Of a DNA stretch of 64,000 nucleotides, positions 8,746 through 17,436 are shown piece by piece (within the stretch, counting starts at the first letter, position 1; each line of letters begins with the position of its first letter). The stretch comes from Sphingomonas sp. SRS2 (GTDB lineage Bacteria; Pseudomonadota; Alphaproteobacteria; Sphingomonadales; Sphingomonadaceae): positions 1 to 64,000 of the forward strand of contig NZ_LARW01000109.1 in NCBI RefSeq assembly GCF_000971055.1, read 5' to 3'. A program made the position numbers and the translations under genes. The notes under the pieces are model-generated. The model did not search any database and had not been told where the DNA came from. It worked only from the letters and a program-made list of their open reading frames with translations.

Positions 8746-9108
8746 GTGTCACGCCGCGTACCGACCACCCTGCATGATCTTTGCGAGCTGTATGGAGGCG
8801 GGCGCATGCTGGTGCGCTGCTCGAACAGCCAGTGCGGCCGCGCGAGAATTTTTGACGTGCGGGCGATCCGCGACCATTGGAAGAAGAAGCGCTGGAGCGA
8901 TCGTTTCCGTGATGTGCCCCTGCATTTCTATTGTGCGATTTGCCGATCGAGACCGGAGCGGTTGCAATGGATCGAGCCGGGGCCTTACGGCCTCGGCAGC
9001 ACCATCAAAGCCCCCGCCGCATGTCTCGCGCCCTTTGGGATCAACCCGCTGGCGTGGGCGCTCGCCAGCCCCGAGGACCGGGAGCGTTTGATAAAGGCGC
9101 GAAGATAG
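8746..9108 (+). CDS. Putative zinc-ribbon protein, function unknown
   Basis: A 120-aa protein with two cysteine pairs about 40 residues apart (CSNSQC and CAIC) around a basic helix (RDHWKKKRWSDRF), a layout that suggests a zinc ribbon. GTG at 8746 follows a good ribosome site (GAGGGAG at 8733-8739); longer in-frame starts lack one. It is divergent from the methylase and the first of three plus-strand genes in an otherwise minus-strand late region, so it is likely a moron. Confidence 0.6.
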   Translation: MSRRVPTTLHDLCELYGGGRMLVRCSNSQCGRARIFDVRAIRDHWKKKRWSDRFRDVPLHFYCAICRSRPERLQWIEPGPYGLGSTIKAPAACLAPFGINPLAWALASPEDRERLIKARR

Positions 9109-9160
9109 CGAGTGTCACTTTTATGTTGACAGTGAAGATGGTGTCTCTTAAAAGAGACGA

Positions 9161-9451
9161 ATGAAGACGACGCAAACTCCGCAGTTCGCCAAGTGGATCG
9201 ATGGTCTGAAGGACCGCAAGGCGCAGGCCGTCATCCGTATCCGCATCGTGCGGGTCGAGGCTGGGCTGCTCGGCGATGTGAAGTCGGTCGGCGACGGCGT
9301 CAGCGAACTCCGCATCGCCTTCGGCCCCGGCTACCGCGTCTACTTCACCCGTCGCGGCGACGAACTGATCATCCTGCTGAACGGGGGCGACAAGGGCTCC
9401 CAGAGCAGAGACATCGAAGCCGCAAAGAAACTGGCCGCTCAAATCGAATGA
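9161..9451 (+). CDS. RelE/ParE-superfamily toxin, Gp49-like
   Basis: A 96-aa protein with the pattern of the phage-derived Gp49-like/HigB group: FAKWIDGLKDRKAQAVIRIRIVRVEAGLLGDVKSVGDGVSELRI, then GPGYRVYFTRRGDELIILLNGGDKGSQ. Such toxins cleave mRNA at the ribosome. Toxin-before-antitoxin order with the gene at 9488 is typical of HigBA-type pairs. A short AT-rich promoter-like stretch (9116-9150) lies upstream, suggesting its own expression from the lysogen. Confidence 0.9.
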   Translation: MKTTQTPQFAKWIDGLKDRKAQAVIRIRIVRVEAGLLGDVKSVGDGVSELRIAFGPGYRVYFTRRGDELIILLNGGDKGSQSRDIEAAKKLAAQIE

Positions 9452-9487
9452 GCGGCCTCAACAGCCATTTCGGAGGCACTCGAAGCC

Positions 9488-9781
9488 ATGGCTATCACAC
9501 TGGAAAACTATGACAGCGCCGAGCATTTCACCGATCCGGCGGCACAGGATGAACTTATTCGCGACGCGATCGAGCAGGGCGACGCCGGCTATCTCGCGCA
9601 TGCCATCGGCATCGTGCTGCGCGCCAATGGCATGACGAAGGCGCAGAGCGACACCGGCATGAAGCGCCAGGCGCTCTATCGCGCCTTCAGCCAGGCGGGC
9701 AACCCGACGCTCGACACCTTTCTGAAGGCGCTGAAATCCGCCGGGCTGGAAATCACGATCAAGCACGCCACAGCCGCCTGA
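9488..9781 (+). CDS. HTH antitoxin of the 'addiction module antidote' family
   Basis: A 97-aa protein: an N-terminal region (LENYDSAEHFTDPAAQDELIRDAIEQGDAGYLAHAIGIVLRANGMTKAQ) leads into an HTH (TGMKRQALYRAFSQAGNPTLDTFLKALKSAGLEI). This matches the antidote family paired with Gp49-like toxins. It binds and neutralises the toxin and probably represses the operon. It starts 36 bp after the toxin and is preceded by GGAGG. Convergent with the spanin gene at 9786. Confidence 0.9.
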   Translation: MAITLENYDSAEHFTDPAAQDELIRDAIEQGDAGYLAHAIGIVLRANGMTKAQSDTGMKRQALYRAFSQAGNPTLDTFLKALKSAGLEITIKHATAA

Positions 9782-9785
9782 CGAA

Positions 9786-10022
9786 TTACTTCGGCCAGGC
9801 AGCGACCGTCCACCAGTGCCGAGCCGCGCAATCCCCATACATGGCGATCACCTGAGCTTCCCAGTCTGCCCGGTCAGGGTCGCTCGGTGGCATCGGTGGG
9901 AGGTCTGGGCATCGCTGCGCCAGATTGGCCTGCAGCCGCACCGTTGGCGCGGATACGCGCGGCGTCGAGCATGACGGCAACAGCATCAGGAACGCTGCAC
10001 TCAGCGGGAATAGGCGGGCCAT
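9786..10022 (-). CDS. o-spanin (Rz1-like outer-membrane lipoprotein)
   Basis: A 78-aa protein with a lipoprotein signal peptide (hydrophobic LSAAFLMLLPSC, acylated Cys likely at residue 18) and a Pro-rich body (CPDLPPMPPSDPDR), as in Rz1-type spanins. Its 5' half overlaps the i-spanin gene in a different frame by 149 bp, the classic nested arrangement. With the i-spanin it would fuse inner and outer membranes as the last step of lysis. Confidence 0.82.
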   Translation of the reverse strand: MARLFPLSAAFLMLLPSCSTPRVSAPTVRLQANLAQRCPDLPPMPPSDPDRADWEAQVIAMYGDCAARHWWTVAAWPK

Positions 10023-10269
10023 CTCGGTAAATCTCCCTGATCGTGTTGCGAGTTTCTACGGTCGCAGGTTCGGCCTCGGCGCGGGCTTGCTCATATCTTG
10101 CCGCGCCGGCGTCGACCTTGCCCTGCATCCGCTCGCGCAGCGCATCGCGTGCCTCGACCGCTTTCAGCGCGTCCGCATCGGCCTTCCAGTCGCGGACGGT
10201 CCACCCGCCCAATAGGCCGGCAAGAAGGACGACTCCCGCCCCGATCGCGAGGATCTGCGGCGGGATCAT
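9874..10269 (-). CDS. i-spanin (Rz-like inner-membrane protein)
   Basis: A 131-aa protein with one N-terminal membrane anchor (ILAIGAGVVLLAGLLGGWTV) and a long charged helical periplasmic part (WKADADALKAVEARDALRERMQGKVDAG), the usual Rz layout. Its start overlaps the holin stop by four bases. The o-spanin lies in another frame inside and past its 3' end. Confidence 0.82.
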   Translation of the reverse strand: MIPPQILAIGAGVVLLAGLLGGWTVRDWKADADALKAVEARDALRERMQGKVDAGAARYEQARAEAEPATVETRNTIREIYRDGPPIPAECSVPDAVAVMLDAARIRANGAAAGQSGAAMPRPPTDATERP

Positions 10270-10505
10270 TCCGTCGCCGCCTTGGCCTTGGCGACGCCCT
10301 TATCCTTCGCCGCCACGCCAAAGCCCCCTGCTATCAGGATCGAGCCGAATCCAGCGCCAAACTCGATCGCGTTGAATGCCTGCTTGTTCAGGTAGATGGC
10401 GACGCCCTGATAGACGATCATCGCCAGGACGCCGACTGCCCATAATATCCTTCCAAGCTCGAACTCGTCACCGATGCCCTTGAGCATGTTCACAAGGCCG
10501 CTCAT
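10266..10505 (-). CDS. Putative holin
   Basis: A 79-aa protein with two hydrophobic segments (ILWAVGVLAMIVYQGVAIYL and FGAGFGSILIAGGFGVAAK) and a charged tail. The start at 10505 overlaps the endolysin stop (ATGA) and gives a protein of holin size; longer ORFs in this frame run into the endolysin gene and are ignored. Position between endolysin and spanins supports a holin that releases the endolysin. Confidence 0.78.
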   Translation of the reverse strand: MSGLVNMLKGIGDEFELGRILWAVGVLAMIVYQGVAIYLNKQAFNAIEFGAGFGSILIAGGFGVAAKDKGVAKAKAATE

Positions 10506-10987
10506 GCCTCGTTCCTCGACAGCGCGCCGCCGCCATCGGCGATAAGCACGAGCGCGGTCGGCAGCGCGAGCGTCGCCGGCCAGCGGAAGCCAAGGACCCG
10601 CGCACGGTCGAACTTGGCCTCGCAGACCTTGTCGCCCTGATTGCCGCCGACACCCCAGACGAAGTTCTTGGACACCTTCATGACGAAGAACACATGGCCG
10701 CCGCCGTCGCGATCGAGAATGCAGACAGCGCCGTAGGCGGGCTGACATGCCCGGCCCCAATCGAGCCAGCCTTTCGCCCGGTACCAATGCTTCGGCAGCG
10801 CAAAGCCCGCTTTCTGAAGGACATGGCCGACGAACACGCCGCACCAGGGCGTTGCATCGTCAAACCACCAAGCCTTCAGGCCCTTGAGCCATCCGGCTAT
10901 CACTGCGCTGTTGCCCGGTCCGGGCACCTCGCGAAGCCCGATCAACTGTAGCGCATACGTCATCCATGCCAGTGACGCTGTCGTCAT
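10502..10987 (-). CDS. Endolysin, NlpC/P60/CHAP-like cysteine peptidase (TIGR02594-type)
   Basis: A 161-aa protein with the catalytic Cys in TPWCGVFVGHVL (~49) and His in GGGHVFFVMK (~98), followed by GVGGNQGDKV, the usual third region of TIGR02594 phage lysins. It would cleave the peptide part of peptidoglycan. No signal peptide is visible, so export would depend on the adjacent holin. Confidence 0.85.
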   Translation of the reverse strand: MTTASLAWMTYALQLIGLREVPGPGNSAVIAGWLKGLKAWWFDDATPWCGVFVGHVLQKAGFALPKHWYRAKGWLDWGRACQPAYGAVCILDRDGGGHVFFVMKVSKNFVWGVGGNQGDKVCEAKFDRARVLGFRWPATLALPTALVLIADGGGALSRNEA

Positions 10988-11055
10988 TGGAACCTCCTTC
11001 AGGGTGTGAGTTGTCGATGGTGAGCCGCCGCCCGCTTAGGCCGTGCAGCGATGGG

Positions 11056-11424
11056 TCATTTCGCTCGCAGGATAGTTTCCAGCATGTCGGGCGGCAGCGT
11101 GCCGCTGGGGAACGCCCGCTTGAGCAAGTCAGGAAAGGTGGACCCTATCAGCGCCTTCGCATGCCCGATGACGGGCGCGTCCGGCCGATGCTGGCCGATA
11201 TCGTTGACGAGAAGGAAACACACCGCGACTAGGCAATCGACCTGCCGGACGTAGTCAATCTGCCCACCCGCCAGTTGCTCGACTCTGGCTTCAAGCCGCG
11301 CGATCCTGCCCCTGCGATGACGGATAGCCCAGACGATACCTCGGCCAAGGATGGCCAGCACACCGCCGGACGCCGTGACGACGGCGGCGGCTTCCCCGCC
11401 CGACATGCCCCCCGTGTCGGTCAT
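11056..11424 (-). CDS. Single-span membrane protein of the lysis region, function unknown
   Basis: A 122-aa protein: short N-terminus, one membrane span (VVTASGGVLAILGRGIVWAI), a basic RHRRGRIARLEARVEQL coiled coil, then a helical C-terminal part. It lies between a secreted-protein gene and the endolysin. Possibilities are a second holin or anti-holin, but nothing in the sequence decides this. Confidence 0.6.
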   Translation of the reverse strand: MTDTGGMSGGEAAAVVTASGGVLAILGRGIVWAIRHRRGRIARLEARVEQLAGGQIDYVRQVDCLVAVCFLLVNDIGQHRPDAPVIGHAKALIGSTFPDLLKRAFPSGTLPPDMLETILRAK

Positions 11425-11427
11425 GGA

Positions 11428-11802
11428 TCAGAACTCCCGCTTGAAGTGGATGCCGATTGTGGTGCCGGTGACGATCAGGTTGACCCGCGCGATCGTGCGG
11501 GCCGCGCCGGGGTCGCGGTCCTGCACGATCGACACGGCGACCGACGACAGGATGATCGTCCCCATCCGCGTGCCGATCACCTGCGCCGCGTTCGGATGCT
11601 GGCCGAACGCCAGCGCCATCGGCCCCACTTCGCGGCACGTTCCGCGATCGAGGCAGCGCACCGTCCAGGCGGCGTCGATCGCCGACACGGCGACGGCCGC
11701 CTTCTGTTCGTCGGGAAGGTCGGCGATCCGCTCGCCGATCGAGCGCGCAGCGGCCGGTGATGCGCAGCCCAGCAACAGGGCCGCGACAATGGCGGTTTTC
11801 AT
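11428..11802 (-). CDS. Small exported protein, function unknown
   Basis: A 124-aa protein with a clear signal peptide (MKTAIVAALLLGCASPAAARS); either cleavage after AAA or acylation at the LLGC cysteine is possible. The rest has two cysteines (RCLDRGTC) that may form a disulphide. ATG at 11802 is chosen because it starts the signal peptide and follows a terminator. It is the first gene after the tail operon and so probably belongs to the lysis transcript. Confidence 0.65.
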   Translation of the reverse strand: MKTAIVAALLLGCASPAAARSIGERIADLPDEQKAAVAVSAIDAAWTVRCLDRGTCREVGPMALAFGQHPNAAQVIGTRMGTIILSSVAVSIVQDRDPGAARTIARVNLIVTGTTIGIHFKREF

Positions 11803-11820
11803 GGATCTTCTCCGGGCAAT

Positions 11821-11843
11821 AAAAAGCCCGCGCGAGGCGGGCC
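11821..11843 (-). terminator. Intrinsic terminator after the tail-fibre operon
   Basis: Read on the minus strand, GCCCGC/GCGGGC pair across a 5-base loop (stem bases 11837-11842 and 11826-11831), followed by TTTTT (11825-11821). It lies between the last tail-region gene (stop 11868) and the exported-protein gene (start 11802). Confidence 0.75.
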
Positions 11844-11867
11844 AAAACACAGATGATGGAGAGCCGA

Positions 11868-12203
11868 TCAGCCGGCAGGCGAGGCCCAGGGCAACGGCGG
11901 GGTGACCATCGGCGGCGACACTTGCACCGCTATCTGGCCTTCGATCGACTCGATGACCGCATCCATGCCTGCGTCGCCCATCGCCGATTGCGCCCAGCCG
12001 ATCACCACCTCGGGCGTAAGCTGCTCATAGGGCGTGAAGTTCTCGTCGTCCGCGAACGGGATATTCTGCGCCCCGTAACGGGTCGCGACATAAGTGCCGT
12101 CCGTGCCGTTGACCCGCCAATGGATGCAGGACACGACATTGGTGAAGCCTTCTACCTCGGGAAAGCAGTCGATCTGCTCGACGATCCATTGATAGCTGAT
12201 CAT
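11868..12203 (-). CDS. Small phage protein, function unknown
   Basis: A 111-aa protein (MISYQWIVEQIDCFPEVEGF...) whose start at 12203 overlaps the upstream stop by four bases. It has a beta-rich middle (NVVSCIHWRVNGTDGTYVATRYG) and an acidic middle (PFADDENFTPYEQL). Proteins of this size right after a fibre gene often help fibre assembly, but I see no defining motif. Confidence 0.6.
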   Translation of the reverse strand: MISYQWIVEQIDCFPEVEGFTNVVSCIHWRVNGTDGTYVATRYGAQNIPFADDENFTPYEQLTPEVVIGWAQSAMGDAGMDAVIESIEGQIAVQVSPPMVTPPLPWASPAG

Positions 12204-12439
12204 GCCCCCTTCTCCGTGCGGGGCTTGGGGGCGCCACGGCTCGCGGCGCGACGCTGCTGCCGGTTCGGGACATCTGCTGCACCGGACGCCTCCGCGCTGG
12301 CGGCCGCGATCTGCGCGTCCGCCTGCGCCTTGATGTCGCACAGCAGGGGAAAGGCACCCGATGATGTCGGCAGCTGGCCGAGGGTGTTGATGATCCCCTG
12401 CACCGCCTCAACGTCCAGTTCGAGTTTGATTTTGGTCAC
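12200..12439 (-). CDS. Small phage protein, function unknown
   Basis: A 79-aa protein with a helical N-terminal half (IKLELDVEAVQGIINTLGQL) and a basic, Ala-rich tail (NRQQRRAASRGAPKPR). Preceded by AGGAGA and 14 bp from the fibre stop. Coupled to the next gene by an ATGA overlap. Confidence 0.6.
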   Translation of the reverse strand: MTKIKLELDVEAVQGIINTLGQLPTSSGAFPLLCDIKAQADAQIAAASAEASGAADVPNRQQRRAASRGAPKPRTEKGA

Positions 12440-12453
12440 GATCGTCTCCTTGG

Positions 12454-15400
12454 TTAAGCTGCTGCGATGGTGGTGACGGTGCCCGAAGAGCCCCGATATT
12501 TCAGGGCGCCGGCCTCGACATAGAGCTGGCCGCCGCTGATGTTGGTGGTAGGCGCGGTGCCGTTGGCGAGGCCGATGACGCGCAGGGCGGAAGTTCCCAC
12601 CGCCGTAACCCCGAGCATGAAGTTTCCGCCCTCGAAACGCGCGCGCGCTGTGGCACCATCGCCGAGGATCAGAGCTTTCCCGGTGTCTGCGTAGATGAAC
12701 CCATTCCCGGATGTATCCACCTGCATCACCAGATCGGCGAGCGTGTTGCCCACGAGGATACGCGCTGCGCTCGCCCCCGAATCGCGAAACGCGCCGAGCA
12801 AGGCTCCGCCGCTATCGACTACCGTAAGCTTGCCGATGCTCGTTGGCGTGCCGATCGTGACATGCCCAGTAGTGTGAAAGCGTACCTTTTCGCCGAGCGA
12901 TCCCGGATTGAACGTGATCGGCTCACCCGTCGTGCTGCCGAACGAAACACCCGAACTAACCCCGTAGCTTAGGATGCCGTAGGCCTTGGCGGTCGAGCCC
13001 CACTTGATCGGGAAATTGGTGTCCTCACGAACGTCCAGGCGAGCATCGCTAATCGTGGTCGTGCCGATTAACACATGGCCTGCGAAATGGTTGGGGGCCG
13101 TGCCCACCATAAAAGCATTCCAGCGGCCTGTCGCCGCGGCGAGGGCACCAAAGAAGCCGTAATTATTCGCCGCACCCGTGAGGCCGGGTTCCGCCTTAAA
13201 CCCGTACTGATTAGTTACGGTCGAACCTGCTCCAATGGTGCCTTGATCGGCGCGAAACTGTGCGAGGTCTGTCAGCGTGAACGATGCGGCCTGAGTGCCC
13301 AGGTTTGAAAAATAACCGACAGCTTGGCTGGTAACGTCAGATTGCGCTACACCCGAAGCACGGAAGGCATAGGAGCTTGTCGAGCCCGATAAATTCTTCT
13401 GATTGAAGAAGTTGGTACGGGCCTCGGGGCTACCGCCCATGCTGATCGAGCCGTCAAAGCGCGAGAATGCACTTCCTGCGCCATAGAAAGCGTAGGTCGC
13501 GCCTCCTCCGGAGGCGGCATTCTGGTTCGTATAATAGGCATAATGCGTCTTGCCCGAGGTGACGGCGGCCGCATCCGCCGCGTAAAATGCGTAGTTGTTC
13601 GTAGCGCCGATGAGGGTGCCGGAAGCCAAAAATCCGTACTGTCGCGTTACGGTCGAGCCCGCGCCGAGCGTGCTTTGATTGGCCCCGAAGTGCACAAGGT
13701 CGCTTAGCGTGAAGGCCGCGGCGGCTGTCTGTGCCTGTGAGCGAAAATAATATGCAGACGTTACATCGGACTGGACAGTTCCATCAGAAAAGTGCGCGGC
13801 GGAAGTTGTGGCCCCGGTGATGGCCTTGCCATTGCGGAAACTGTAGCCGGTCAGCGCCGTTACACCGAGGCCGAGCGATCCATTCTCGATGCGCATCCAC
13901 TCGGTGCCCGCTTGATTGCGCCACACATGCTTTGTGAATTCGGAGCGCAATTCCGTTACAGCCGAGCCGCTGCCGAAGGTGGCGAAGGGTGCACCGCTGT
14001 TGTCGTTTAACGACAGGTTGAGACCGGCATTTGCCGTCCCCGTCCCGAGCATAAGAGCAGCAGCCGCCGCCGCGCCGGTCGCCAAGTTCTTGATACGGTT
14101 GACGATCGACCCGGCCGACGACTTCTGGATATCGAAGTCATAGGCAGCGGCCGCGCCCACGCCGATCCCGGTGCCATCGAAACGAACCGTCTCGACCCCG
14201 CCGAGCGCGAGCGCGAGGCTATTGGCGCCGGGGCGAAAGAAGCCGGTGTCGAGATCGGACGCGAACTTGATCGCGGGCGCGGCCGCATCGCCGTCCCCAA
14301 AGCCGTTCATCACCAGCCCGGCAGACAGCGCAGCCGCCGACGCACTGGTAGCGGCTTCCCCCGCCTTGGTCGTCGCGATGCCCGCCTGCGTCGTTGCGGT
14401 GGTGGCAGATGCCGCCGCCGCCGACGCGCTGCCCCCGGCGGCCGCAGCCGATCCCGCCGCCGTCCCTTGCGAAGTCGCGGCATCGGTCGCGCTCGCGGCA
14501 GCGGCGGATGCGGAGCCGGCGGCGGCGGTCGCCGAACCGGCGGCGGCCGTCGCGCTGGTGGCGGCATCGCCCGCCTTCGTAGTCGCTATGCCCCCTTGCG
14601 TCGTCGCGGTCGCGGCCGAACCGGCGGCGGCGGTTGCGCTGCCGGCAGCGGCCGTGGCGCTGTCCTCGGCTTCGGTTTCCGATTCGGCTGCAGATGCGGC
14701 AAGGCTGGCAGCGGCCGCCGCGCTGGTCGATGCGTTGGTCGCCATGCTGGTGGCGGTGCCCGCACTGGTCGCGGCCGATGCCGCGCTGGTCGCCGCGTCG
14801 CTCGCCTTCGTGGTGGCGATACCGGCCTGCGTCGTCGCGGTCGCGGCCGAACCGGCGGCCGCCGTCGCACTGTCGGCCGCGTCGCCCGCCGAACCATCGG
14901 CCGCCGTCGCGGAGCCGGCGGCGGCGGTCGCGCTGGTCGCCGCCTCGGCGGCCCTGGTCGCGGCGGTCCCCGCCTGCGTCGTCGCCGTGGCGGCCGAGCC
15001 GCTGGCGGCCGTCGCGCTGGCGGCGGCCGCTGTCTCGCTGGCCGATGCGGCACCGGCTGAGGCATCCGCCGCCGTCGCCGAACCCGAAGCGTCAGCCGCG
15101 CTCGCCGAGGCCTCACCCGCCTTCGTGGATGCGATGCCGGCTTGCGTCCCGGCCGTGGTCGCGGACGTCGCCGCCTCGCTGGCCTTGGTGGTGGCGATAC
15201 CCGCCTGTGTCGTCGCGGCCGTCGCTGAACCGGCGGCCGCGCTCGCGCTGCCGGCGGCGGCTGTCGCGCTCGCGTCCGCCTCGCCGGCGCTATCTGCCGC
15301 GTCGATCGCCTCATTGGCCGAGGTTGAAGCGGCGCTTGCGGCGGCGGCGGCGCTTGCCGCCGCCTCGCCCGCCTTGGTTGTCGCGATCCCCGCCTGCGTC

Positions 15401-16893
15401 GTCGCGGTCGCAGCCGAGCCACTGGCGGCGGTCGCACTGCCGGCCGAGGCCGTCGCGCTGGTCGCCGCAGCGGCCGCCGAACCATCGGCGGCGGCGGCGC
15501 TGGTTGCCGCTTCCGCTGCCTTCGTGGTGGCGATATCCGCTTGGCCCAATGCTGTCGCAGCGGCGCTGGCGGCGGCGCTGGCGCTTGCGGCCGAGGCGGC
15601 GGCGCTATCGTCCGCATCCTCGGCCGAGCCGGCCGCAGCCGTGGCCGAGCCGGCCGCAGCTGTCGCGCTCGCGGCGGCACCATCTGCCGACCCATCAGCG
15701 GCCCCCGCCGAGCCCGAAGACGCGGCCGCGCTGGCAGCCGCCTCGCCAGCCTTCGCCGTGGCGATCCCGGCCTGTGTGGTCGCGGTCGTGGCCGAGCCTG
15801 CAGCCGCGCTCGCGCTGCCCGCTGAAGCGGTCGCGCTGGTCGCGGCGGCATCCGCCGAGCCATCGGCCGCATCGGCGCTGGCGGATGCCTCACTGGCCTT
15901 GGTCGCGGCTATGCCTGCCTGCGTCGCTGCCGTCGCCGCCGATCCCCCAGCTGCGCTCGCGCTCCCCGCCGAGGCCGTGGCGCTGCCGGCGGCATCATCC
16001 GCCGAGGCATCAGCCGCCGTCGCCGATCCGGCCGCAGCAGTGGCGCTGCCGGCGGCGGCATCGGCGGACGCATCGGCCGCCGTCGCCGAGCCCGACGCAG
16101 CGGTGGCGCTGCCGGCGGCCTCGCCCGCCTTCGTGGTGGCAATGGCCGCCTGTGCCGCCGCCGTCTCGGCGCTGCCCGTCGCGGCCGTGGCGCTGCCGGC
16201 AGCTGCCGTCGCGCTCCCGGCCGCATCGTCCGCCGATCCTTCAGCCGCCGCCGCCGACGCTGCCGCCGCGCCCGCGCTCGCGGCGGCGTCATCCTTCGCC
16301 GCGATCAGCTCGGCCGTCGCGTCGCTTTGCGGTATCTCGAAATCCAGCACCGCCGTGGTGCGCGTCCCCACGTTAGTGACGCGGGCCGGCTGACCGCCAG
16401 GCACAGTCACGACCGCGCCGACATCGACAGTCGCCGGGCTGCCGCGCTCGACGAAGTTCACCCGGTTCGACGCCTGCACGATCGTCACCGCGACATAGGG
16501 CGAGGGCGAGATGCTGACCGGCGGCGATTCGACGGGGCTTAGGGCGGGCGAGCGCGACACGAACAGCGCGCCATCGCTCAACACGGTGCGGCCGTCCTCG
16601 ACCACTTCCGCGATCTGAAGCCGCATGGCGCCCTCCACCGCGTCGGCGAACAGCGCCTCGGTATCGGCGCCGACAAAGGCAAGCAGCACGCTATCGCCGG
16701 CCGCGACCGCCGACACGCTCTTCAGCACCACGGCGCCGACCGCGCGATACGCCGTCATCACGAAGGTGCGATCGGTGAGGTCGATCGGATCGCCATCGAC
16801 TTCGGTCACCAGCGTCAGTTCGACCGGAAAGGTCTCGCCGGCATAGATCGTCACATCGCCTTCGACAGAAAAGCGGGCGCGGATTCTCGTCAT
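12454..16893 (-). CDS. Giant side-tail-fibre protein with Ala/Ser/Thr/Gly repeat shaft
   Basis: A 1479-aa protein. Residues 1-~190 look like a phage-fibre N-terminal attachment domain (beta-rich). Residues ~190-865 are a shaft of imperfect repeats around [14 protein letters not shown] and [11 protein letters not shown], similar in style to lambda Stf-type collagen/coiled-coil shafts. The last ~600 residues are a beta-rich tip with recurring [10 protein letters not shown]-type units. No S74 chaperone motif is seen at the C-terminus. It would form trimeric fibres that bind the host surface. Strong sequence repetition makes expansion or contraction likely. Confidence 0.85.
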
Positions 16894-16917
16894 CTATTTT
16901 ACCCCGTGCGTGGAAGA

Positions 16918-17436
16918 TTAGGCGGTGGGCCATTCTATCTTTGCGGCGGCCGCGAACTCGGCGAGCGAGCGCGCCTGCCGGGCCGCTTCCTTGGCCGCCG
17001 TCCTGACCGCTTCGAGCGGCACCGCGTGCGCCAGTTCGGCAGCGCGGTCGGCTTCGGCGCGCTCGATCACGCGCGCCGCCAGCGTCTTGAGGGGGATATC
17101 CTTCAACCGCGCTTCGGCGTCGAGGAAGGGCGTCGGGCCTTTCAGGTCGCGAGCCTCGGCCTCTTTGGCCGCATAGACGCGCGCCAGCGCCTCGTCTTTG
17201 ACGGGGCGGCGCGCTGCCGCCTCGGCGTCGATCCTGCGCAGCAAAGGTCGGCGGATCACATCGAAGTCGTAGCTTTCCTTGATGCCATCCTTGGCAATCT
17301 CATAGCTGCGAAAGCTGCCCTCGATCTCCAGCGGGATGAGCCGCCCGCTATCGGTGTTCGCGGCCAGCTCACTTTCATGAACGTGAAGGATATCGCCCTG
17401 ACCCGTGATCGGGTCGAGCATCACATAACTGCCCAT
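16918..17436 (-). CDS. Tail-tip or fibre-associated protein, function unknown
   Basis: A 172-aa protein; the N-terminal half is beta-rich (GSYVMLDPITGQGDILHVHESELAANTDSGR), the C-terminal half is a long Ala/Arg/Glu-rich helix. Its start overlaps the stop of the tip protein (TGATG). Position between tip and fibre genes suggests a connector or fibre chaperone. Confidence 0.6.
   Translation of the reverse strand: MGSYVMLDPITGQGDILHVHESELAANTDSGRLIPLEIEGSFRSYEIAKDGIKESYDFDVIRRPLLRRIDAEAAARRPVKDEALARVYAAKEAEARDLKGPTPFLDAEARLKDIPLKTLAARVIERAEADRAAELAHAVPLEAVRTAAKEAARQARSLAEFAAAAKIEWPTA

Noticed and set aside
7749-8807. Longer version of the adenine methylase starting at 8807
   Set aside because: The extra ~69 residues are basic and Pro-rich without homology style and overlap the divergent gene; ATG 8600 gives the family-like N-terminus.
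9161-9781. Toxin-antitoxin pair as a host gene pair interrupted by phage
   Set aside because: It lies between phage lysis genes and the phage methylase and so belongs to the prophage as cargo.
14300-16300. Tandem nucleotide repeats that might suggest a CRISPR array
   Set aside because: Repeats are coding, in frame, imperfect and lack unique spacers of fixed length; they form the fibre shaft.
14171-16393. 740-codon open frame antisense to the fibre gene
   Set aside because: It is the complement of an Ala/Ser-rich repeat, which has few stop codons in any frame. Product is just Ala/Pro/Val/Ser runs with no fold, and no ribosome site is seen.
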